A stretch of 64,000 nt of DNA from Lutraria lutraria (lineage: Eukaryota > Mollusca > Bivalvia > Venerida > Mactridae), in NCBI GenBank assembly GCA_964023205.1, contig OZ026845.1, forward strand, positions 9,310,001 to 9,374,000, written 5' to 3'. Each line of letters starts with the position of its first letter. Within the stretch, counting starts at the first letter, position 1. Made by a program: the position numbers and the translations under genes. Shown one piece after another: positions 44,801 through 53,400 of this stretch. The notes beneath the pieces are model-generated. The model did no database searches. It saw nothing but the letters and a program-made list of their open reading frames with translations, and had not been told where the DNA came from.

Positions 44801-45855
44801 GTGAACAGTGTGGTGCCATGTTTATGCGAAAATCACAAAAGGAAGACCACATAAAATCAGAGCATGGAATGCATCCCTGTCATTTGTGTGGTGTTGTGTA
44901 TGATGCACAAAGTTGTCTGAAAAAACATCTCTCAACAGCTCATGAAGGAAAGCTGGGGTATTTCTATTGCAAGATCTGTAAAGGTCACAATATTGATAAA
45001 CCATTTAAATACAAGGAAACTTTGATAAAACATCTTAAAGCTAGACATCGAGCTAAAGTCATCGATGAGCCTAATATGATCACGAAGTCGCCTGGTCTCC
45101 AAGTTTTTGATAAAGAGTTAACGCCAGAAGCACAAAGTGTGAAACTTTCAATAAGTACATCGCAAGAATCGCCAATAAAGAAATTACGTGTTGATGGTGA
45201 AGATGTCTTCAAATGTGCTAAATGTTCCTATGTGTCTAAATCCAAGGATGATTTCAGACAGCATATTTTGAAGCACAAAGCCTCTGACTCTGAGACTTAC
45301 CAGTGTTTAGAATGTGGCCTTTGTTTTGCAGTATTTCCAGCTCTTAGGAAACATGTGTTCATTGTGCATAAAATCAAGGACTTTGAAAATTACATGAAGG
45401 AAAACATGATTGAGGAACCATCCATTACAGAAGATATTGATGATGTCATACGTGAACCTCCAAAAAAGGAAACTGCATATGAAACTTCATCTGCTGAAGA
45501 AGAAGAAGAAAGTGGCTCTCTTGAATGTAATGTTTGTTACAAACAGTTTGATACAATGAAAAATCTGGTTTCCCATATAAGAGTTCATGGAATGGCATTT
45601 ATTAGAAAAAAACGTCGCCAGGCGAAGGTGACATCTTCTAAGAGAAAGAACGGAACAGATGATGCGCTTGAGGATCATTTTGCTGAACTGGATGAGGATA
45701 CAGTGCAGGTTAAAAAAAGAAAAATAAGTTCCAACTCAATAAATAATGATTTTGAAACAGATAAGGAACTTGTTGAAAATGATGCCAATACAAGTGGTAC
45801 CAAAGATCTTGTAACAAATAACTCTTCAGATAAAGTGCCTGTTAACAATGAATGA
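32800..45855 (+). CDS. Multi-C2H2 zinc-finger protein of the ZNF532/ZNF592/ZNF687 family
   Basis: The model has a noncoding exon from about 32800 to 32882, coding exon 38965-39150 with ATG at 39028, then a single terminal exon 40978-45855. Both junctions are GT-AG and phase 0, giving 41 + 1625 = 1666 residues. The first 700 residues are acidic, Ser/Thr-rich and disordered (long runs of S, T, D, E). About 19 C2H2 fingers follow from about residue 744 to 1580. They start CYECGDNFYLAKSLQQH and CEHCANKLMF.KCQLLSH, a pair highly typical of this family, and end with CNVCYKQFDTMKNLVSHIRV. Many fingers lack TGEKP linkers, and some use C or variable His spacing, which is also normal in the family. A basic RKKRRQAK stretch near 1585 could be a nuclear localisation signal. 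Vertebrate relatives act with ZMYND8 in chromatin regulation (family knowledge); that role is inferred here. Which vertebrate paralogue is closest cannot be told. Confidence 0.88.
33365..33440 (-). mobile_element. tRNA-Ala-like SINE fragment
   Basis: On the plus strand it reads GGAGGAAAATAATGTAC, CTCCTGCTTGCAAGTCAG and ATCAACTGAGTTAATCGGGC, i.e. the same tRNA-like unit as 25085 with the B-box part deleted. It lies in intron 1 of the zinc-finger gene. Confidence 0.7.
33618..34122. mobile_element. 505-bp TIR element with 7-bp target-site duplication (CAAGGACTTATATA family, long copy)
   Basis: Perfect 32-bp terminal inverted repeats start CAAGGACTTATATACATACA and continue TGGATTCGCAAC. The element is flanked on both sides by CTGTATC (33611-33617 and 34123-34129). 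The interior is richer in CpG and TCG/CGG steps than the host intron and contains AAGATGGCGG at 33894. A plus-strand ORF of 83 codons (33637-33888) starts inside the TIR with MDSQLLKIDQAISFG; I recognise no domain in it. Bare palindromic relatives lie at 38455 and 50080. The transposase family is unknown. Confidence 0.88.
34140..34345. repeat. Diverged short tandem repeat, GGACCTCATGTTTGGGTATCTG units
   Basis: About six units of 35-50 bp contain CTAGATGGTT, ATGGACCTCA and GTTTGGGTATCTGAACCCTA. They flank the 505-bp element on both sides (also 33540-33615, with GAACCTCAGGATAAATTTGG and TTTAGATGGTTTATAGTCCT). The element therefore inserted into a pre-existing array. Confidence 0.65.
34498..34790. 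repeat. Dispersed repeat, TTTACTGGACTG family (copy 2)
   Basis: Reverse-complement relative of 11546-11780: CACCAAAATGGCCATAGGTC, GTGGTCCGAAGGTCCAGTAA, ATTCGGTCCAGTAAAGCTTG and CACTGGACCGAATGTCCAGT. It lies in intron 1 of the zinc-finger gene. Confidence 0.6.
34932..35111. mobile_element. MITE, CAGTCAGAC / GGCCTTTATT family (complete copy)
   Basis: It starts CAGTCAGACTAGTGAACAAA and ends, inverted, CAGTCAAACCTGTGTTAGCG, with TA on both sides. The interior repeats GCCTTTATTGG and GGCCTTAA motifs. Partial copies are at 6150 and 20822. Confidence 0.75.
35193..35281. repeat. 22-bp minisatellite, four units
   Basis: TACCTACTCTTTTTCATGAA plus TA repeats four times; the last unit lacks two T. It abuts a SINE-like fragment (TGTTTTACGGCCCATTTGAC) at about 35126-35190. 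Confidence 0.9.
35979..36601. mobile_element. 623-bp MITE with TA target site (CAGTGTAACTTCTGAAATC family)
   Basis: The left end is CAGTGTAACTTCTGAAATCT and the right end, inverted, CAGTGTAACTTCTGAAATCC; both are flanked by TA. Internal near-copies of the terminus (GTCCGGATTTTGGAAGTTTC, CCGGAATTCAGAATTC, CTGTCCAGATTTTGGAAGTA) give it a layered structure. No transposase ORF. It lies in intron 1 of the zinc-finger gene. Confidence 0.82.
37275..37985 (+). mobile_element. Pearl/HINE-like element with about 160-bp units (family 2)
   Basis: It starts TTTTTAGCTCACCTGATGAA with a short inverted TCAGGTGAGCTTTT and ends AGGTGAGCGATCAAGGGCCA then the hairpin GGGCCATCTTGGCCC. Three direct units start at GTTTACACTCTAG (37351, 37511, 37672), each with TTATGGGCCCTTGACTT. 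The ends match family 1 but the core repeat is unrelated. Confidence 0.75.
38455..38483. mobile_element. 29-bp palindromic insertion with 7-bp duplication
   Basis: The sequence consists of 14 bases of the CAAGGACTTATATA terminus, one central G and the exact inverse of the terminus. It is flanked by ACAGAAT on both sides (38448-38454 and 38484-38490). It is the shortest member of the family at 33618. Confidence 0.85.
39302..40868 (+). mobile_element. Pearl/HINE-like element with about 145-bp units (family 1, long copy)
   Basis: It starts TTAGCTCACCTGGCACAGAG and ends GATAGAGGGCCATCTTGGCC and CTCTTGTTTT. About seven direct units carry GGTCAAAAACTAGGTCACCA, TTGGATCTTCACCAAACCTT and GTCAGAATGTTTGTCTTAAT. 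The left part (39553-39731) includes a copy of the GGTTCTCAA repeat also found at 24050. It occupies most of the intron just upstream of the big zinc-finger exon. Confidence 0.78.
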
Positions 45856-47615
45856 CCCTGTAATGAAAAAAGCATACAAGTTTGGTTTTTTTTTTACTAA
45901 GATAGAAGTTAATGGATCAGTTGTATATCAAAATATTGTAAAATAATGTGTTCATAGTTCTTGGTCTATTGCCATTTATTCTTACCTTAGTTTCCCTGGT
46001 TTATGTTATAATATATTGATGTACATAGCAGTGTGTAATATTAGATTGAACTATGTTTCAATGTGGAAATTATCTACTATCTTGTAAATTATTATGATTT
46101 GAAAAAAAGAAAAGTGTTGACACACTGCTCATATATTGTGATTTTTCAGTTTCATGCAAATGGCTTATTTAAATTAGATGTATACATAAGAAAAAAATGT
46201 CTTCTATCATGGTCATATGCATTTACTTTTGTTGGCTCCTTATATGTTTATGTGCTTGTAAACATGTTTTAAATGAACGGTAGATATATATATGTATTTT
46301 CTATATGTGTACATTAATTTGTGTTTTTTTGAAGCAATTCCATTTATATTGTTAAGATTCTAATATTCAGAAGATATTCTTGCTGTGGTGAGGGTAGTTA
46401 TAGTTTTATACAGTACACAGAAATATCATGTAATGTACTTTACATTTATATGTATGAGCTTTGTTCAATGGATTGTTTCGTTAATATATACATGATATGC
46501 AGTACAACCTCTCCTGAGCGGCCCTCTTGAGCAACAATCTCCTTTCAACAACAATATGATCTTTTCTCACTGCATGATTTAACTGTTAATATAACCTCTC
46601 TAAAGCAACAACCTCTCAAAAACAACAATATTTTGTTACTCCCAAAGGGTGTTGCTTTTTAGAGGTTGTACTGTACTACCGTATGTTTGTTTCAGAAGAT
46701 GTTAATGAGGATTAATTTGTGTACAATAATTGTATGTATAAAGGTATACATGTATATATTTTCTATAATCTCAGGTGAGATTTCATTAAATAACCTTGTG
46801 GTAATCTGACTCAAATTTATGATTAGTCACACATTATTGTCAGTATTTGAAGAAATGATAGAATGAATGTAAAGATTAGTAGAACTAAGAAATCACAGAA
46901 AACAGAATAATAGTAGAACACATTTACATACACTTGATTCACTGCATATTGTGACTAATGAGGCATTGTTTGTGTGTACGAAAATTTGTACTTAAGTTAT
47001 TACTATTTTGCTCAAAATATTGTTGTTGTTTGTTTTACTTAGTTCATTTCAAAATGCCTGGTTGAATTTAATTGACTCGATACAATTTTATTCTTCTAGT
47101 TAATCATAGATAAATTGAATAAAATGAAGTTGTTAATAGTAATCAGGGACTCCAACTCATTTATAAAGTATGTTACAAGAAATTACAACATACATATATG
47201 TATCACCTTGTAAGTAATTTTGCCTGTTTCCACTCTGATAAGCATTATCACAAATATGTTCATTGTACTTTCATTTTAATTGATTTTAAAAAGAGGTTCT
47301 TCTCTTCTACATCTTGTCCCACAATTGGTTATTCAGCTCTGATTTGTAATGATCTGTTCATCTCTACAGAATATTATTATATACTGTCAATGTTGTAAAC
47401 TATGTTTGATTATGTGTATGTATCTAAAATGATTACACATTCATGTTTGTGTTGATGCTATATGTACATATGTTTTTGTTAAAAAGTAAATGGAATTTCT
47501 ATCTTGAAAATGGAAAATATATATGTACACAACATAAAGCTGTAAATGGTGATTTTATTTTATGTAAATATTTTGGAAGTTGAAGTAATTGTGTTCATTG
47601 TTTGTTCTATGTTTT
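45856..47615 (+). other. 3'UTR and flank of the zinc-finger gene
   Basis: No coding exon is seen. AATAAA occurs at about 47118 (TTGAATAAAATG) and again at 49187 (CCAATAAAAAAGC), so the 3'UTR may be one to three kilobases long. A MITE interrupts it at 46500-46673. Confidence 0.4.
46500..46673. mobile_element. MITE, CAGTACAACCTCTCC family
   Basis: It begins CAGTACAACCTCTCCTGAGC and ends, inverted, CAGTACAACCTCTAAAAAGC. The right flank is TA, the left flank is TG (one change). Its internal layout is the same as in the 14708 copy. Confidence 0.78.
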
Positions 47616-47619
47616 TTTA

Positions 47620-48674
47620 GCTCACATGAGCACATTGTGCTCAGGGTGAGCTATTGTGATCAGTCTGTGTCCGGCGTCGTTCTGCATCAACTTTTACCTT
47701 GTGAGTACATTAGGCGCCACATTTTTAGCCCAATTGTTGCAAAACAGGGTCAGAATATTAATATCGACAAAATCTCTGACAAGTTTGATTATGGGTCACT
47801 TGGGGTCAAAGACCAGGTCACCAGGATCAATTAAGGGAAAACCTGTGAACACTCTAGAAATCACTGTTTTGATAGGATCTTCATGAAACTAAGTCAGAAT
47901 GTTTATTTTAATAATATATAGATCAAGTTCGATAATGGGTCATCTCCAGTCAAAAACTAGGTCATCAGGGCAAATTGCTGCTGGAAAACCTTGTGAACAC
48001 TCTAGAAGTCACTGTTTTGATTTGATCTTCATGAAACCTTGTCAGAATGTTTGTCGATCTTTATAATATCTTGGACGTGTTTGAACATGGTCATCTTGGG
48101 TCACTAACTAGGTCGCCAGGTAAACTTGTAGAAAAAACTTATTTACACTGTAGATGTCACAGTTTGTATTGAATCTTCACCAAACCTAGTAAGATTGTTT
48201 GTCCTAATGATCGATAATAAGGACAAGTTCTTATATGGGTCATCTGGGGTCAAAAATTAAGTCACCAGGTCAAATCTTAGGAAAACCTTATTAACAGCGT
48301 TGATGTCAAATTTTGACCAAACTTTGTCAGAGTGTTTGTCTTAATGATATGTAAGACAAGTTCGAACATGGGTCATCTTGGGTCAAAAACTAGGTCACGA
48401 GGTCAAATCTTAAGAAAACATTGTTTACGCTGTACATTGTAGATGTCATGGTTTTGATTAGATCTTCACCAAACCTTGTCAGAATGTTTGTCTTATTGAT
48501 ATGTAGGACAAGTTCGAACATGGGTCACCTGGGGTCAGACACTAGGTCACTTGGTCAAATCACAGGAAAACATTGATATCAACAAACCTCATGACACAGG
48601 TTTAGAACGATGTTTTAATGAGTAAACAATAATTGTCATGTGAGCGATATAGGGCCATCTTGGCCCTCTTGTTT
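47620..48674 (+). mobile_element. Pearl/HINE-like element with about 145-bp units (family 1)
   Basis: It starts TTTAGCTCACATGAGCACAT then TGTGCTCAGGGTGAGCTATT (an inverted pair) and ends ATGTGAGCGATATAGGGCCA, CTTGGCCCTCTTGTTT. The phrase GGGTCANCTNGGGTC recurs at about 47793, 47937, 48087, 48235, 48370 and 48515, giving the period. Frames crossing it are repeat translations. Confidence 0.8.
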
Positions 48675-48721
48675 AATTAATGCTTATGATTTCTGTAGCA
48701 GTCAGAACCATAGAACACCAA

Positions 48722-48802
48722 TTTGAGGGCTCAGTGCAACACTATTGTAACTTGTTCTTATTTCAATATGAGTTAAGACACTCTTGCGTTGAACCCTCGA
48801 AA
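48722..48802. mobile_element. 80-bp hairpin MITE (copy 1)
   Basis: TTTGAGGGCTCAGTGCAACA is inverted at the other end as TTCGAGGGTTCAACGCAAGA. The middle, CTTGTTCTTATTTCAATATG, is almost identical to 54727-54808, 6 kb away. Confidence 0.75.
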
Positions 48803-49539
48803 TTTATTGTTTAATTTTGTGTTTTATAATTATAGTTCTCAGTTGTTTTATATATATTTGCTGTATCAGTGGTTTGCTCACAATGTATCATTATATTATG
48901 TATGTGTCAATTAACACATAATGTGCTTCATACTGATTAAATTTATGTTCATGGTTCAAAATTATGTTTTTGCATTTATTTACCTTGGCATTATTTTGTG
49001 CTACAATCCATTTAGCTGTTAATAATCTGTATATCATTTAGAGTCTCTCATTTAATATGTTCCTTACTCAGTGCGTTACCGAACATGCAGTCTGTGATAT
49101 AAACATGATTTGATACAGTATGCATATGATGTGAATTTCACCACAGACCCTATATATCTGCACTTCTTTGTATGTACCGATTGCCAATAAAAAAGCTACA
49201 GTAAGGTTAAGTCTGTGAGTGCAGTATATCTGAAAAGTCTCAGTTTGTATGGTTTCCTGAGCTTCATTTTAAATGATTGAATACTTGATCTAACTTATCT
49301 CATGTGTGGATCAACTTGCTCTAGCAGTAACATGCGAATGTCAGTCATTATGTACCACTACCTTTATGTACCAGATCTTAATGTACTTATGAGACTTAAT
49401 GTACCACCTATATGATATATAGGGGAAACCATATTTGAACTTGCTGGACAATAGGCACACTAATTCATGTGTGGTACATGAAGGCATAAAATGGTACATA
49501 AAGGCAGTGGTACATTTGTGAAATGGTACACAATGTCTT

Positions 49540-49650
49540 GCTGGACTACTGAACAAAAGGTTGTGGGTTCGAATCCTGGTTCCGCCTTCGATACTTCAGG
49601 GGTGCTATTGTCAGTGTCCTGATACAAACTATATAACCAAGTCATGCAAG
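49540..49650 (+). mobile_element. tRNA-like SINE fragment (B-box part)
   Basis: GCTGGACTACTGAACAAAAG is followed by GTTGTGGGTTCGAATCCTGG, a good B box, then an unrelated tail CTATTGTCAGTGTCCTGATA. The A box is not recognisable. Confidence 0.5.
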
Positions 49651-50079
49651 TTCTATGTTTGGAAAAACACTAGAAACAAGTGAAATCTATGTGAGTGCTT
49701 CACATGGAGCATGATCAAGAACCAAGAAAAACAATTTGAAATAAGCGTAGATATATAAATGCCCAGTTTTCCTGTATCATATACCATCCCCTCTCGCTAG
49801 GGCAGGCCTGAAATGACCATAGCTTTTGAAACAGCATTTAAACAACAGTGTATTTGAATTTCATTGATCAAACAACAGAAAATTGCAGATCTAAAAAGCA
49901 CATAACGTCTGGGACCAGTCAGGGTCACTCAAATTGAAAGACCCTGGACCAGTATACACACATGACCAAGATAACATCTATTTCAACAATACATATTACA
50001 TTCAAACTGAATTGTTGTGTTGAAAACAGTTTATCAGTGACCAATATACACATTTTGGTCCCAAGTAGATGCAAGTGAT

Positions 50080-50119
50080 CAAGGACTTATATACATACAT
50101 GTATGTATATAAGTCCTTG
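50080..50119. mobile_element. 40-bp perfect palindrome with 7-bp duplication
   Basis: The half-site CAAGGACTTATATACATACA is followed by T at the centre and the exact inverse. It is flanked by AAGTGAT on both sides (50073-50079 and 50120-50126). Member of the family at 33618 and 38455. Confidence 0.88.
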
Positions 50120-50443
50120 AAGTGATACAGAAACACTACATGTGAATTTTATGTATTTTAGTAAAAATATATGTGTAAAATGGCAATAATGAATACTACC
50201 ATGTTTAGTTTTCTTTCTTTCGGTATAAAGAAGCTATTTTTTATGCATAAGTTAAGGTAAAAAAAATAAAAATGCTTTCTTTAAATATTATAATTGTAGA
50301 AAATGTATCTTTTCGAGAATAAAAAAACATTTTCAAGAATTAGGGTTCCTTTTCGCTCGAAAGGCAATGTGAGTCATGATCGTGTAAACGCTTAAACTGG
50401 TTCCCGTTCCATGCACAGTTCAACGGGGCGCTTTGTTTACAAA

Positions 50444-53400
50444 ATGACCGGTCCATGTTGTATTTTGGTTTTCAGTGGCAAGAGAAAGTCAGGGAAAGAT
50501 TATGTCGCAGACCTTCTTCAGGAAGAGTCAGTAACTAAAAGTTTTATACATAGAATGTGTCGCAATTGGACCTAAAATCTTTCTTTCTCAATCTTAACAG
50601 ATTTCTGCTTTCTTAGGTCCCTACGTCCACTTGTCCTATAGTCGACTCGTCCCCGAATCGGTCAACTCGTCCTTAGTCAACTCGTCCCCGATTTTTTTAT
50701 AAATTTATGGTATAACAGTTGGTTCAGTGCCTAATTCCGGATAGTTTAGGTAGTTCTTTAAAAATATTTACAGAAATTTAACTGAATATTGGGAACCTCC
50801 CAATCTCTACCCGCAGTTTTTAGCTCACCAGAGCACAAAGTGCTCATTGAGAGCAAGGACTTATAAAATAAAAAATAACTTATATACATACATGTATGTA
50901 TGTATGGGAAGCATGTCAAATTGTCCCCAAGTTTGATAGGCCCCAAAATCAGTCAGATTGGCCTCACTGTCCTTTTTTCAGTCAGATTGGCCCCAAAAAA
51001 GTTAAATTGTCCCCGAAAAATTTAATCTTAAAAAAGTTACAATAGACGATTCTATTTCCATCAATTAGACCGCCGCCATTGTTTTATCACGTGACCGTCC
51101 GCCATTACAGGAGTGAAAGTTCCTAAGAAGTATGCGAGTTGATTACCGATAAAAATCTATAACCACAAGTTTTTGTCTGTAAAAATGACACAGAAGGAGC
51201 AATTTCGTTAGTATTTGCTAGCGGAGTAGTGTATAATAATGAATATACCTGTAAATAAATGATTTGCCTATCTTGTGTCTTTTATTATTTGTTTAATTGC
51301 TAATATGAGACCTCAGACTGTTTCTACCTGCCTTCATAAGCAGAAAACGAATGCTTGATCAGATTTTAATTATTCAATTGAATATCTGGTGCTATATTAT
51401 ATAGATCCTTGGCTTTTGAACAGACATGCATTAGCGTGTGATGATGATGGTGCTCGTCGCAATTTCTTTGTTTTCTTCGTAATGATGATGATAATGAGGG
51501 TGGTGGTGATCGTGTGCTGGTTGTGATAAAAACTTTGTTGCATGAATGTGATTGTTTAAAACCACGTTTTCCTTTCAGAACTGCATGATGACAAATTTAA
51601 TGTGATGTATTCGTTGTCAATTTCATATTCCTGTGTCCACTTTTTGGAATATGTCACATCTGACACGTGTGATATATTCGGTCGAATTTTTCACTCGTGT
51701 TACATATTCGATCTGTGACATGTGTGACTCGATCAACAATAGTTAATCAATAATAAACAGCAACAGTTCATGAAAAAAAATAAATCAATTAGTAATTTTA
51801 TATCACAGTTCTTATAGCTTTTTACTGAAATAACATCTAGCTGATAATGATTTTACATTTTATTTTCAAATTATAGACAAGTGACACACTTTGTTTATTT
51901 ATTCTATGTTGTACGTGTACCTAAAACAATCACCAAGGTCCCAATATGCTACTATTAATCCAATTCCACATCATTAAAACATCAGATAAGATGTCACACG
52001 CATATACTGTCTCAGCAAGTTTTATGATACCGAGACAGGAAAACAGGAAATTGACAGCTGACTTCAAAAAGAAGCACCGACACTTAAAGACATTGAACCA
52101 GGAATGCGAGGCAAGTGCGTTATGGACCAGCAAGACCCCTGTTTCCACAGTAGGGGTAATAAAACAGACAGGGTCATTGATAGACTAGCTTCTCTTTACA
52201 TAATCAGTTACTCTATGCTTATAAAAACAACAGGAATTCAGTCATAAACTTATTATCACCATATCAATAAAATTATGACCCTACTTTTTTACTAGGTGTC
52301 AAGTCTACAGACCATGACCAGCCAGGATTAATCCAATTAGGGACAATAAAACAATTAAGAGATTAGACCTCATGTGGATTTGGGAGGGGGGTCACTTATA
52401 TAGTAGCTGTTCAATGTCTATTAGATGACTGTGTAATATGGCAAACCTAAGTGTGATCGTGTGATCAATTAATTAGCGACTTTCGGTTGTTCAATTAAAA
52501 TTATGGATCACTGCATGATACAAATGATATACTGGGTGCTTATGCCTTATCGTTAATAAAAACTATTTTGTAAAATACCTGCGATATGCGTAAAGACAAA
52601 CTGAATATATTTATTTAAAATCATTGCAATGAACTCTGTACAGTGATTTATTTTATGTATACAACTATGGTTTAGTTTTTAAATCTATAAATTGACTAAA
52701 TATATATGACTGGATTATAAACAACGAAGAAGTTACTACGCTTTCCTATTCATTTGCTGTAGTTTTCACTATTTTACTAAAGATGTACATTATGTTTGTT
52801 TGAATTAATGTTCACAATGAAATGGAGTTGTTTTATTAATTATGGCAATGAAATATCGGAACATTGTGATATTAGTTTACTAAATTTTACAATGATATAT
52901 TGACAATTTAATAATGCTGTACTTCTATAATTTGTGTTAAAATGTATGTCGCTATGTGTGTCTGGCACGTAGAATTTCCCATTCATTTAGTCTTTTTTTT
53001 ATTGTTAGATCAATCAAACACAACACATTGTCTACCACCACCGCGCTTATAAGGCATTTTTACTGATTTATTTACTATCAGTTTCTTTGTGTTTTCACTC
53101 CTGTAATGGCGGATAGGAGATTGAAGAGTACTTTTTCAGGGGAGGTAAATCGTACAAAATTTAAAAATAGAATCGTCTATTGATTGAAATATGAATAAAT
53201 GCTAAATTATAATCAAAATAATCCGCAAGATTGCTGTATAAAGTGTAAATGTCAGATTAAATAAAGAAATATTTTGTTAAGTGAAGTGTTTTGACAACTA
53301 CATCAATATCAATTTTGTCCGGGTGCCGCAAAATAACAGGAGAGCGATTGTCCGGGGTAGTAAAACAATGGGAGAGCTTTTGTCCGCCCCTATCAAAATG

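Noticed and set aside
41619..45875. Many frames of 60-95 codons on both strands inside the zinc-finger exon
   Set aside because: They overlap the 1625-codon open frame with strong domain content and show no motifs; they are shadows.
51946..52188. 80-codon plus-strand frame inside the THAP-type element
   Set aside because: No transposase motif and the opposite strand is equally open; it is not evidence for a gene.
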